64,000 bases of DNA from 66-474 sp039923855 (lineage in GTDB: Bacteria > Pseudomonadota > Gammaproteobacteria > Xanthomonadales > Rhodanobacteraceae), in the NCBI GenBank assembly GCA_039923855.1, contig JBDTBW010000080.1, positions 35,261 to 99,260 on the forward strand. Reading direction: 5' to 3'. Below are positions 25,312 through 33,532 of this stretch, one piece after another. Made by a program: the position numbers and the translations under genes. The notes beneath the pieces are model-generated. The model made no database searches. It saw nothing but the letters and a program-made list of their open reading frames with translations, and had not been told where the DNA came from. The first letter of the stretch is position 1, and every line of letters starts with the position of its first letter.

Positions 25312-25468
25312 AGGCTGTGTGAAAACGCGAATGCGGACGATGCGGGATAAATAGTGAGCAAAACTGGGCCGCGTACTTTACGTTTGAGTGCAGTAAGCTC
25401 AGCAAAACTGCTCTAACACGACGTACGTGGTCGTACTCGAAAAAATTGCGGGAGTTTTCACACCGCCT
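25312..25468. mobile_element. MITE-like element, about 157 bp
   Basis: Terminal inverted repeats AGGCTGTGTGAAAAC (25312-25326) and GTTTTCACACCGCCT (25454-25468) match in 14 of 15 positions. The AT-richer interior has no open frame of note and contains two copies of AGCAAAACTG/CAGCAAAACTG. The ends recall those of insertion sequences with AGGCTGTGTGAAAAC-type termini, so this may be a non-autonomous derivative. No clear target duplication is visible. No transposase lies in the window. Confidence 0.55.
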
Positions 25469-25663
25469 CGGCCAGAAGCGGAAGTTCAAGCGTATATCGA
25501 CGACACGGGTGCCTCATCGCCGTCGAGTTCGATCGGCAGATACATATGACTTAACGTTGCGTCCACGAGACCGGCTGGAGCTCAAGGCTACGAATGTTGT
25601 TTGACAGGTGGATTCGTGACAATTGTTGCGCAACCTGATGAGCTTTAGACAGATCAGATGCAT
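25469..25663. other. Non-coding stretch 3' of the MFS exporter
   Basis: Only short frames are present, such as a 19-codon minus-strand frame near 25490-25550. Nothing recognisable is seen; it may be debris of older insertions. Confidence 0.3.
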
Positions 25664-26974
25664 CTAAGCCTTCGCCGTGTCGGGTTTCAGTGCCCGGATG
25701 CTGCGCAATTGCGGACTGGCGAGGCAGAGCAACGCGATAGCGGTGAGGGTGAGGCCCGCGATACCGAACAGCGCGGTCAGGGAGATCACCTTGAGCAGGG
25801 CGCCGGCCGCCGCCGCGGACAACGGTCCCAGTCCCATGAAGGTGAACATCAGGATGCTCATGGTGCGCCCCATCATTTCCTGCGAGACGCGCTGCTGTAT
25901 CCAGGTGAAAATGGCGATCTGCACCATGCCGCCGAGCACGCCGGTGCACAGCAGCAACAGCGCGCCGCCGACAGTGGTATGCACCTGCGTCAGCGCAACG
26001 ATTGCCAGGCCCATCAGACTGTCGAAGCACAACACCATCACGCCCAGATGGCCGCGCGTCGCACGCTGGCCGATGCCTGAAAGAAAACTGCCCGCTAACA
26101 TGCCAACGCCTTGCGCAGTCATCAGGATGCCGAGCGACGCCGCGCCGAGATTCAGACGCGTATCCGCCAGTACCGGCAGCCCGACCTGGATCGGCCCGCC
26201 CACGAACACCGACACGAAACTTGCGTAGAGCACGAACGCGCGCAGCGGCACATCTGACCATACGTTGCGGATGCCCGCGGCGATGCTGGTGAACACGCCT
26301 CCACTGTTCTTGGGTGGATGGAAATCGCCATGGATGCGCACCATTGCCAGCGAGATGAGCGAAAACACGAAGCTCGCCGCATCAATACTAAAAGCCATGC
26401 CTAATCCGCGCGCATCCGGCAGCGCCTGCGTGGAGGGTTGATGATGCGCACCCAGCGCGATCACGAAGCCGGCGAGCACCGGACCGCCGATCATGCTGAG
26501 CTGGCGCATGCCCATGAAGGCTGCGTTGGCGCCGCGCAACTGTTGCGGCTGCACCAATTGCGGCAAGATCGCCGAGCCCGCGGGATAGGCGAACGCCGTG
26601 GACAGGCCGATGCCAAGCGCCAACAGGTACACCATCCACATCTGGATGGCACCGGTCAGCACCAGCGTAGCGAGAATCACGATGCACGCCGCGTTGACGG
26701 CGCGCGCGCCCAGCAATACGCGGCGCGGCGACATGCGGTCCACCAGCGCGCCGCCGACCAGCATGAAGACCGCACGCGGAAACGCCATCACCGCCAGCAC
26801 GATGCCCAGCGCGGCGGGATTGCCGGTGAGTTTCAACACCAGCCACGGCAGCGCCACCAGCGTGAACTGGTCGCCGAATGCCGAGATCGAGCTGCCGCCG
26901 AACAGCAGGCTGAAATCGCGGTTGGCGAAAATGGAGTTGCGTGCGGGTGTCGGGGCCGCGGGGGAGGCGTTCAT
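25664..26974 (-). CDS. MFS exporter (MFS_3/enterobactin-exporter type)
   Basis: The 436-residue protein has twelve hydrophobic segments and begins FANRDFSLLFGGSSISAFGDQFTLVALPWLVLK, with the GxxxSxxGD pattern of the EntS/MFS_3 group. RxxxDR-type loop motifs follow (VDRMSPRRVLLGARAVNA), and TAQGVGMLAGSFLSGIGQR appears in the second half. Members export siderophores, drugs or antibiotics. It is transcribed away from a TetR-type regulator with a perfect palindrome between them, so the pump is probably induced by its substrate through that regulator. The segment appears laterally mobile, since it is bracketed by MITE-like elements. Confidence 0.85.
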   Translation of the reverse strand: MNASPAAPTPARNSIFANRDFSLLFGGSSISAFGDQFTLVALPWLVLKLTGNPAALGIVLAVMAFPRAVFMLVGGALVDRMSPRRVLLGARAVNAACIVILATLVLTGAIQMWMVYLLALGIGLSTAFAYPAGSAILPQLVQPQQLRGANAAFMGMRQLSMIGGPVLAGFVIALGAHHQPSTQALPDARGLGMAFSIDAASFVFSLISLAMVRIHGDFHPPKNSGGVFTSIAAGIRNVWSDVPLRAFVLYASFVSVFVGGPIQVGLPVLADTRLNLGAASLGILMTAQGVGMLAGSFLSGIGQRATRGHLGVMVLCFDSLMGLAIVALTQVHTTVGGALLLLCTGVLGGMVQIAIFTWIQQRVSQEMMGRTMSILMFTFMGLGPLSAAAAGALLKVISLTALFGIAGLTLTAIALLCLASPQLRSIRALKPDTAKA

Positions 26975-26995
26975 GGGAGTGGCTCCAATGCATGT

Positions 26996-27021
26996 ATGCG
27001 AATGTATATTTACATTCGCAT
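26996..27021. promoter_or_regulatory. Palindromic operator between MFS exporter and TetR gene
   Basis: ATGCGAATGTA, a four-base spacer TATT and TACATTCGCAT form a perfect 11-base inverted repeat. It lies 21 bases before the exporter start and 30 before the regulator start, where a TetR dimer would block both promoters. No other symmetric site is in the gap. Confidence 0.8.
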
Positions 27022-27051
27022 ATCTATCTCGATTTGTCTACACTTTGCGCG

Positions 27052-27684
27052 ATGAGTCGCGAGAAAGTTGCAAAACAAGCTCGCAGCCGGGCCACTGCTG
27101 AACGCCTTCTTGTCGCTGCAATTCGTGTGATCAACAAGTACGGCGTGGAAGGCGCAACCGTGCCACGCATCGCCGAGACAGCGAAAGTCGCGCCCGCGAG
27201 CATGTATCGGCGATACGCCGACAAGGATGCCCTTGTCCGCGCGGCATTCGTGCATGTTCTGCAGCAAAGCAATCAGAACAATCGGCAGATGCTGAGAAAG
27301 CTCCTCCTCAGGGAGACCTTGGAGTCAACCGTCGCACAGGTCATCGCGGCCTTCTTTGACCAGTACCGGCATCATCCCCTCTTGATGCGTTCCTTGGCAC
27401 GTTACCTTGAGACTACGGAGGATCAGGCCTTCGTCAGCGAGGCCCGTTCGATCGGCGCTTCGAATGTCGAACAAGTTGTCGCGCTGTTGATGGTTCACCG
27501 CCGCGAAATCGCCAAGGCTGATCCCGAGCACGCTATGCGTTTCGCGGTACTGAACGCGGCGTGCACGGTCGAAGCATATGCCCTTGACACGAGCTCTCTC
27601 TGGCGCGCGTTCCCAGAATTTTCTTCCGAATCTCTCGCCCGTGATCTGACGGCAGGTTTCGTTGCGTACCTCCGCAGTCCTTGA
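27052..27684 (+). CDS. TetR/AcrR-family regulator
   Basis: The 210-residue protein has an N-terminal helix-turn-helix: ATAERLLVAAIRVINKYGV, then VPRIAETAKVAPASMYRRYADKDALV (residues about 15-65). The C-terminal helical ligand domain has no close match I can name. TetR repressors release their operator on binding a small molecule. Start: ATG 27052 in a region with weak ribosome-site signal; an open frame upstream (to 26941) runs through the operator and is not coding. It is the likely repressor of the divergent MFS exporter. Confidence 0.88.
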   Translation: MSREKVAKQARSRATAERLLVAAIRVINKYGVEGATVPRIAETAKVAPASMYRRYADKDALVRAAFVHVLQQSNQNNRQMLRKLLLRETLESTVAQVIAAFFDQYRHHPLLMRSLARYLETTEDQAFVSEARSIGASNVEQVVALLMVHRREIAKADPEHAMRFAVLNAACTVEAYALDTSSLWRAFPEFSSESLARDLTAGFVAYLRSP

Positions 27685-27733
27685 TGCGAAAGTCGTCTGC
27701 TCGAATCACACCTCCTCACTGACCGCTTCAAAT

Positions 27734-27915
27734 CGGTTCTGTTGAAAAACTCATGCCGCGCGTTTGGGGGTCAAAAAAGCGCCAATTTTCGGTAACGCTT
27801 GACCACGAAAGTTGGGTTAAACGTCGCGTTGGCGAGCAAAATTGCCGCATAACCGCCTTCTCATGGCCGATGTTTTACCGGTCAAATTTTCGAGTCGAGT
27901 TTTTCAACAGAATCG
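27734..27915. mobile_element. MITE-like element, about 182 bp
   Basis: Terminal inverted repeats CGGTTCTGTTGAAAAACTC (27734-27752) and GAGTTTTTCAACAGAATCG (27897-27915) match at 18 of 19 positions. The interior has no gene. GTTGAAAAACTC-type termini recall several insertion-sequence families, so this is best read as a non-autonomous derivative or a remnant with the transposase deleted. Confidence 0.65.
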
Positions 27916-28305
27916 GTCGGAAGCGGCCTTTCGCCTTTAATCAGTGCCAGCGATTACCTCAACTCGTAACGCTGATCAGTGGCGAAGTCGGGGCTGGCCC
28001 ATGATAGCCGCACGTCTCACCACAGCGCGCTCCGAATCTCGCTGCCGAATCGCGAGTCCGCCCGAACATCGCGCGCAGGTTAGCTCTCACCAAGCCCGTT
28101 CAACCAAGCCTGGTAGGAGCCTGCTTGATGCGATCATCGCCTGCGCGAAAGCACACGTTAGGCAAAATCCGCGCCATTAATTGCGGCCCAGCCCGCAAGT
28201 TGCTCGAAGGTAGCGTGAAATCGTTTGCTTTCAAGTACCTTGCGAAGCAAGCTCACAAGTGTCTTGAAAAGCCGCTTTCTCTTTGATCCACAAGCGAAAA
28301 TTTCC
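27916..28305. other. Non-coding stretch upstream of the dcw promoter
   Basis: No gene is supported. A short GGTAGGAGCCTGCTTG motif near 28110 resembles remnants of GTAGGAGC-type repeats seen in pseudomonads and xanthomonads. The rest has no visible structure. Confidence 0.4.
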
Positions 28306-28334
28306 TTGACAGTCTCATGACCTGAGACTAAGGT
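28306..28334 (+). promoter_or_regulatory. Sigma70-type promoter of the mraZ/dcw cluster
   Basis: A consensus -35 TTGACA (28306-28311) and a -10-like TAAGGT (28329-28334) are 17 bases apart. The whole spacer is a perfect inverted repeat, GTCTCA-TGACC-TGAGAC, which could be an operator for a dimeric regulator. The mraZ start lies 46 bases downstream of the -10. Confidence 0.65.
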
Positions 28335-28368
28335 GGGCTTCGGTGTGAATTCGTGGGAATTCGTGGTA
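28334..28368 (+). promoter_or_regulatory. MraZ-binding box array (TGGGN repeats)
   Basis: TGGGC (28334), TGTGA (28344), TGGGA (28354) and TGGTA (28364) occur at exactly 10-base intervals just before mraZ. MraZ of E. coli binds TGGGN repeats separated by five bases in the same place, repressing its own cluster. Two units are exact and two are one mismatch away from TGGGN. Confidence 0.65.
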
Positions 28369-28379
28369 AGAGCCTGCCC

Positions 28380-28826
28380 ATGTTCCAAGGGGAAACCGCC
28401 ATCACTGTGGACGACAAGGGCCGGCTGGCGATTCCCACCGCCTACCGCGAATTGATCGCGCGCGCCTGCAACAACCGCCTGGTGGTCGCCTACAACCCGT
28501 TCGAACACGGATGCCTCTGGTTGTTTCCGCAGCCGGAATGGGAGCGCGTGCGCGATCAGGTCAACGCATTGCCGAGCGTCAAGCGGGTGCACCGCGACCT
28601 GCAGTTGAAGCTGGTCGGCGCGGCCACGCATGTCGAACTCGATTCCGCCGCACGGATCCTGCTGCCGGCCAGTCAGCGCGCGGCGGCCGGCATCGAAAAG
28701 AAAGCGGTGTTGCTGGGCATGGGTGCGAAGTTCGAGCTTTGGAGCGAACAGGCGCACCTGGCCAAGATCAGACAGACGATCGATGAGGGCGAAATCAGCG
28801 AGGACATGGCGGGACTGAGATTGTGA
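28380..28826 (+). CDS. mraZ: Transcriptional regulator MraZ
   Basis: MraZ is the first gene of the division/cell wall cluster, a DNA-binding ring protein that represses it. The 148-residue protein has two SpoVT/AbrB-like domains: FQGETAITVDDKGRLAIP (residues 2-19) and THVELDSAARILLPASQR (about 82-99), each with the conserved GRL/ARI-P pattern. ATG at 28380 is selected; an upstream in-frame codon at 28353 lies in the regulatory repeats. It overlaps the rsmH frame. Confidence 0.95.
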   Translation: MFQGETAITVDDKGRLAIPTAYRELIARACNNRLVVAYNPFEHGCLWLFPQPEWERVRDQVNALPSVKRVHRDLQLKLVGAATHVELDSAARILLPASQRAAAGIEKKAVLLGMGAKFELWSEQAHLAKIRQTIDEGEISEDMAGLRL

Positions 28827-29878
28827 CCGGTGTACAGCGCGAATGGACAAACGCGCGTCGAACAACGCGGCACGAAAAGGCACGGCGCGCATGGCGCGCA
28901 CGAGTAGGGTCGATGGACGGAATGGGGGCAATCGTGGCCGAATGCGGATCGATGCACATCCCGGTGCTGCGGGACGAAGTGCTCGCCGGTCTGGCACTGC
29001 GCCCGCACGGCCGCTACCTCGACGGCACTTTCGGCCGCGGTGGCCATGCCCGCGCGATTCTCGAACGTCTGGCCGATGATGGTCGATTACTGTTGATGGA
29101 TCGCGATGGCCAGGCGATCGATGCCGCGCGGCGCGCGTTCACGGACGATCCGCGTGTGGCGATCCGCCACGGCAATTTCGCCGAGCTGGATTCGTGGGAC
29201 GAAGCGCGTGGCGGGCTGGACGGTGTCTTGCTCGATCTTGGCGTGTCGTCGCCACAACTGGATGATCCCGCGCGCGGATTCTCGTTCATGACCGATGCGC
29301 CGCTGGATATGCGCATGGATACGAGTGGTGGCATCAGTGCCGCGGAATTCCTCGCAAGCGCCGAGGAGCAAGCAATCGCCGATGTGCTCTGGCGCCACGG
29401 CGAGGAGCGCATGAGCCGCCGCATCGCGCGCGCGATCGTCGCGCGCCGCGTGGAAACGCCGATCCGCTCCACGCGGGAGTTCGCTGAACTCGTCGAGCGC
29501 ACGCTCGGCCGGCGCGAACGCAACAAACATCCCGCCACCCGCAGCTTCCAGGCGCTGCGCATCCACGTCAACGACGAGCTCGGTTCGCTCGAGCGCGGCT
29601 TGCGCGCGGCGACGCGCGCACTGAATCCGGGCGGCCGGCTGGTCGTGATCAGTTTTCATTCGCTGGAGGATCGCATCGTCAAGCGTTTTATTCGCGGCGA
29701 CGAAAGATCGGTGAAGGTCAGACGCGGTTTGCCGCAACCGGAAATGGCGCCATCGCCGCTGCGCGCGATCGGCCATGCGCAATTTCCAACCGATGCCGAA
29801 ACCCGCGCCAACCCGCGCGCGCGCTCGGCAGTGCTGCGCATCGCCGAGAAGCGCGCCGATCCGGAGCGTGCCGCATGA
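28823..29878 (+). CDS. rsmH: 16S rRNA (cytosine-1402-N4)-methyltransferase RsmH
   Basis: RsmH (MraW) methylates N4 of C1402 in 16S rRNA, complementing RsmI on the same nucleotide. The core reads HIPVLRDEVLAGLALRP, YLDGTFGRGGHARAIL (cofactor loop), LLDLGVSSPQLDDPARGFSF and DAPLDMRMD, with NPGGRLVVISFHSLEDRIVK near the end. The GTG at 28823 overlaps the mraZ stop and is listed, but the first 30 residues are Arg-rich and unlike the family. ATG 28913 (322 residues) or 28952 may be the true start. Confidence 0.93.
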   Translation: MTGVQREWTNARRTTRHEKARRAWRARVGSMDGMGAIVAECGSMHIPVLRDEVLAGLALRPHGRYLDGTFGRGGHARAILERLADDGRLLLMDRDGQAIDAARRAFTDDPRVAIRHGNFAELDSWDEARGGLDGVLLDLGVSSPQLDDPARGFSFMTDAPLDMRMDTSGGISAAEFLASAEEQAIADVLWRHGEERMSRRIARAIVARRVETPIRSTREFAELVERTLGRRERNKHPATRSFQALRIHVNDELGSLERGLRAATRALNPGGRLVVISFHSLEDRIVKRFIRGDERSVKVRRGLPQPEMAPSPLRAIGHAQFPTDAETRANPRARSAVLRIAEKRADPERAA

Positions 29879-30147
29879 AGGCGATCGGCGCGCTGACATT
29901 CGCGGTACTGCTGCTGGCGGTGATGGCCAGCGCGATCGCGGTGGTATGGGCGCGTCATCAGGGCCGGGTCTCGTTCGTCGAACTCACCCGATTGCAGAAC
30001 CAGCGCGACACGCTCAACGTCGATTATGGACGGCTGGAACTGGAGCAGGCGACCTGGGCGGAGCCCGGGCGCATTGAAACGATCGCGCGCAATCAGCTCG
30101 GCATGGTGACGCCGGCGCCGGCACAAGTGGAGTTGATCCGTCCATGA
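29875..30147 (+). CDS. ftsL: Cell division protein FtsL
   Basis: FtsL is a small bitopic divisome protein that, with FtsB and FtsQ, activates septal wall synthesis. The 90-residue protein has one membrane segment (FAVLLLAVMASAIAVVW), then a coiled-coil-like RVSFVELTRLQNQRDTLNVD and RLELEQATWAEPGRIE. Sequence conservation of FtsL is low, but size, topology, ATGA overlaps on both sides and location between rsmH and ftsI identify it. Confidence 0.92.
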   Translation: MKAIGALTFAVLLLAVMASAIAVVWARHQGRVSFVELTRLQNQRDTLNVDYGRLELEQATWAEPGRIETIARNQLGMVTPAPAQVELIRP

Positions 30148-31943
30148 ATCCGCGCGTCGCCCCGCCATCGCCATCGCCGCGCCGCGGACAGGGGCCAAAT
30201 CCCCGCAAGCGCTTGTTGCTGGTGATCGCGGTGCTGGTGCTGGTGTCGAGCGGGCTGGTCGCGCGCGCGATCGACCTGCAGGTGATCCGCAAACAGTTTT
30301 ATCAGGATCAGGGCGATGCGCGTTTTCTGCGCGAAGTGCCGATCCCGGTATCCCGCGGCACCATCTTCGATCGCAATGGCGTGCCGCTGGCGGTATCCAC
30401 GCCGGTGGTGTCGATCTGGGCCAACCCGTCGGAATTGCTCGAGCACGCAGACCGCCTGCCGGAACTGGCCAAGGCGCTAGACGTCGACGCCAGCGATCTT
30501 GCAGCCAAGTTGAAGGAGCGCAGTGGGCGCGAATTTGTCTATCTGCGCCGGCAGATGAGCCCCGATGCGGCGCAGGACGTGCTGGCGTTGAACATTCCCG
30601 GTGTCAACAGCCAGCGCGAATACAAGCGCTATTACCCCTCCGGCGCGGTGATGGCGCACGTGCTCGGGTTCACCAATATCGACGATCACGGCCAGGAAGG
30701 CCTTGAGCTTGCCTACGACGCATGGCTCGCCGGCAAGCTGGGCGCCAAGCGCGTGATCCGCGATCGTCTCGGCCACACCGTCGAGGACGTCGAGCAGGTG
30801 CGCGCGCCGGTGCCGGGACACGATCTAACGCTCAGCATCGACAGTCGCATCCAGTATCTGGCCTATACGTCGCTGGCGCAGGCGATCGCCTCGCATCACG
30901 CGCGTTCCGGCTCGATGGTGATCCTCGACATTCCGACCGGCGAAATCCTGGCGATGGTCAACGTGCCGTCCTACAACCCCAATGCGCTGGATGGCAGCGC
31001 GCCGGCGGCGCGGCGCAACCGCGCGGTCACCGATGTAGTCGAACCCGGTTCGACGATGAAGGCGTTCACCATTTCCACCGCACTGGAATCGGGCAAGTGG
31101 ACGCCGACCACGCCGGTCGACACCACGCCCGGGACCTTCACGTATTACGGCCACATCATCCGCGATACCCACAATCACGGATTGATTGACGTCGGCCGCG
31201 TCATCACGGTTTCCAGCAACATCGGCGCTGCCAAGATCTCGCTGACGCTGACCGCCGAGCAAATGTGGGACATGCTGCATCGCTTTGGTTTTGGCCAGAG
31301 CACCGGCAGCGGCTTTCCCGGCGAGTCGACGGGTTATCTGCCGATCGTGCGCAAGTGGGGGCCGCTGGAAAAGGCGACCATCGCGTACGGCTACGGGCTG
31401 AATGTCACGCCGCTGCAGATCGCGCGCGGTTACGCCGGGATTGCGGCTGGCGGGCGCGTGCGCGAAACGACGTTCGTCAAGGGCGCGGACAATGCTGCCT
31501 CCGATGTGCTCGATCCGCGCATCGCGCACGCAGTGATGAAGATGCTGCAGACCGTGGTCAGCCCGGCCGGCACCGCGCCGGATGCGGCGGTCGCCAATTA
31601 CACCGTGGCCGGCAAGACCGGCACCTCGCGGCAGGCGATCGCCGGCGGTTACGAGAGCCGCTACATCAGTCTATTCACCGGGATCATCCCCGCCAGCGCG
31701 CCGAGACTGGTTGGCGTGGTGGTGATCCACGACCCGGGCGGCGGCAAGGGCGGCTCGCCGTATTACGGCGGTCTGGTATCCGCGCCGGTATTCGCCCAGG
31801 TGATGACCGGCGCCATGCGTCTGCTCGACGTGCCGCCGGACAACGTGCAGCACTGGTACGCGGGTGGTCCGGATTCGGGTCTGAAAGACGCGAATAACCC
31901 GGCGACCAGACCGCAACAAACCGAAGAAGAGGTCGACCCGTGA
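30144..31943 (+). CDS. ftsI: Peptidoglycan D,D-transpeptidase FtsI (PBP3)
   Basis: FtsI crosslinks septal peptidoglycan in the periplasm. The 599-residue protein has an N-terminal anchor (KRLLLVIAVLVLVSSGLVA), the pedestal domain with RGTIFDRNGVPLAVSTPV, and the transpeptidase with active-site Ser303 in GSTMK, the SSN motif at 357-359 and KTG at 491-493. These positions are close to those of E. coli FtsI. It overlaps ftsL (ATGA) and murE (GTGA). No unusual insertions are seen. Confidence 0.97.
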   Translation: MNPRVAPPSPSPRRGQGPNPRKRLLLVIAVLVLVSSGLVARAIDLQVIRKQFYQDQGDARFLREVPIPVSRGTIFDRNGVPLAVSTPVVSIWANPSELLEHADRLPELAKALDVDASDLAAKLKERSGREFVYLRRQMSPDAAQDVLALNIPGVNSQREYKRYYPSGAVMAHVLGFTNIDDHGQEGLELAYDAWLAGKLGAKRVIRDRLGHTVEDVEQVRAPVPGHDLTLSIDSRIQYLAYTSLAQAIASHHARSGSMVILDIPTGEILAMVNVPSYNPNALDGSAPAARRNRAVTDVVEPGSTMKAFTISTALESGKWTPTTPVDTTPGTFTYYGHIIRDTHNHGLIDVGRVITVSSNIGAAKISLTLTAEQMWDMLHRFGFGQSTGSGFPGESTGYLPIVRKWGPLEKATIAYGYGLNVTPLQIARGYAGIAAGGRVRETTFVKGADNAASDVLDPRIAHAVMKMLQTVVSPAGTAPDAAVANYTVAGKTGTSRQAIAGGYESRYISLFTGIIPASAPRLVGVVVIHDPGGGKGGSPYYGGLVSAPVFAQVMTGAMRLLDVPPDNVQHWYAGGPDSGLKDANNPATRPQQTEEEVDP

Positions 31944-33532
31944 GCGCGATGCGCACGGTGCGCGCGATGCGCCTCGACGATTTGCTGCGCGGCATCGCCA
32001 CGCCCGCACGCGGCGATATCGTGGTCAGCGGATTGACACAGGACTCGCGCAAGGTGCGCGCGGGGGATGCGTTCGTCGCGCTGGCCGGCGCGCGTGCGCA
32101 CGGCATCACGTTTGCGCCCATGGCGATGGCACAAGGCGCGGTGGCGGTGCTTGCCGAAGTAGCGGGACTCGGGATTCGGGACTCGGGACTCGGGGAGAAC
32201 GAAAACGCCGGGGGTTTCGAGCATTTCCTTCCTCCGCTTGCGGTGGAAGGTGCCGAAGGCGGATGGGGGCCAAACATCGAAAGCGTTGAATCGAAGCCCG
32301 TTGTCTGGATCGAAAACCTGCGCGAGCAGATCGGCGAAATCGCCGCGCGCTTCTTCGGCCGTTCCTCCGAAGCGCTCTGCGTGATCGGTGTCACCGGCAC
32401 CAACGGCAAGACCTCGACCGTGCAGATGCTGGCGCAGGCGTTGACGCATCTTGGCCAGCGTGCGGCCAGCATCGGCACGCTGGGCGCCGGTATGCACGGC
32501 GCGCTCGCGGCCGGCGAACGCACCACGCCCGATGTCATCAATGTGCACGCGCTGCTGGCGAGTTTCCGCGACGCGGGTGCGTCGCATGTCGCGATGGAAG
32601 TTTCTTCGCATGCACTTGACCAGCGACGCGTGGACGCGGTCGCGTTCGATGTCGCGGTGTTCACCAATTTGACCCGCGATCATCTGGATTACCACGGCAC
32701 CATGGACGCTTACGGCGCGGCCAAGGCGAAATTGTTCGCGTGGCCCGGCTTGCGCACTGCGGTTATCAATGTCGATGATGCATTCGGACGGGAACTTGTC
32801 GCCAGCTTGCCATCCGGCGTGCAACTTCTGCGCTACGCGATCGACAACGACGATGCGGAACTGCGTGCGCTTGAAATACGCACCCACGCCGACGGGATCG
32901 ACTTCCGGTTGCGCACGCCGTGGGGCGCGGGCGTACTGCATTCGCGTCTGCTCGGCCGTTTCAATATCGCCAATCTGCTGGCGGTAGCGGGATGTCTGGG
33001 CGCACTGGGGTTCGAGTTCGAGGCGATCCGGGATGCGCTGGAATCGCTGCGGCCCGTCGCCGGACGGATGAACCGTCTGGGAGGCGGCGATGCGCCGTTG
33101 GTGGTCGTCGATTACGCGCACACGCCCGACGCCTTGCAGCAAGCGTTGACCACGTTGCGTGCGCATTCCCAAGGCAAACTGATCTGCGTGTTCGGCGCCG
33201 GCGGCGAGCGCGATGCCGGCAAACGCCCGCAGATGGGTGCAATCGCGGAAGCGCACGCCGATGTTTGCATCGTCACCGACGACAATCCGCGCGGCGAGGA
33301 CGGCGAGAAAATCGTCGTTGCGATCCTCGAAGGATTTCAAAATCCGAGTCACGCGATCGTCGAGCGCGATCGTGCCCGCGCCATTGCGCTGGCATTGCGC
33401 CAGGCCCGCGCCGGTGACGTGGTGCTGATCGCCGGCAAGGGTCACGAGGCGTATCAGGAAGACGCCGGGATAAAGCACGCCTTCGACGATCTCGCGGTTG
33501 CCCGCACGGTGTTGGAGGCGCGCGCATGTTGA
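31940..33532 (+). CDS. murE: UDP-MurNAc-tripeptide synthetase MurE with repeat-derived insertion
   Basis: MurE adds meso-diaminopimelate to UDP-MurNAc-dipeptide. Visible motifs: SGLTQDSRKVRAGDAFVAL, the P-loop GVTGTNGKTSTVQML, VAMEVSSHALDQRRVDAV, NLTRDHLDYHGTMDAY and DDNPRGEDGEKIV, the latter in the DNPR motif that selects diaminopimelate. At 530 residues it is longer than usual. Residues about 76-119 (GLGIRDSGLGENENAGG and FEHFLPPLAVEGAEGG) are encoded by dispersed repeats at 32162-32298, in frame, in the N-terminal domain. Start: GTG 31940 in the GTGA overlap. Confidence 0.95.
   Translation: MSAMRTVRAMRLDDLLRGIATPARGDIVVSGLTQDSRKVRAGDAFVALAGARAHGITFAPMAMAQGAVAVLAEVAGLGIRDSGLGENENAGGFEHFLPPLAVEGAEGGWGPNIESVESKPVVWIENLREQIGEIAARFFGRSSEALCVIGVTGTNGKTSTVQMLAQALTHLGQRAASIGTLGAGMHGALAAGERTTPDVINVHALLASFRDAGASHVAMEVSSHALDQRRVDAVAFDVAVFTNLTRDHLDYHGTMDAYGAAKAKLFAWPGLRTAVINVDDAFGRELVASLPSGVQLLRYAIDNDDAELRALEIRTHADGIDFRLRTPWGAGVLHSRLLGRFNIANLLAVAGCLGALGFEFEAIRDALESLRPVAGRMNRLGGGDAPLVVVDYAHTPDALQQALTTLRAHSQGKLICVFGAGGERDAGKRPQMGAIAEAHADVCIVTDDNPRGEDGEKIVVAILEGFQNPSHAIVERDRARAIALALRQARAGDVVLIAGKGHEAYQEDAGIKHAFDDLAVARTVLEARAC
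32162..32298. repeat. Two repeat types inside murE
   Basis: Bases 32163-32195 are tandem GGGACTCGGGATTCGGGACT-like units. Bases 32227-32270 (CTTCCTCCGCTTGCGGTGGA, then AGGTGCCGAAGGCGGATGGG) are a relative of the intergenic unit at 10628-10671. Both keep the murE frame open. Confidence 0.8.

Noticed and set aside
25312..25468. Small RNA or CRISPR-like unit near rnpB
   Set aside because: Only one unit with terminal inverted repeats and no spacer array; a MITE-like element fits better.
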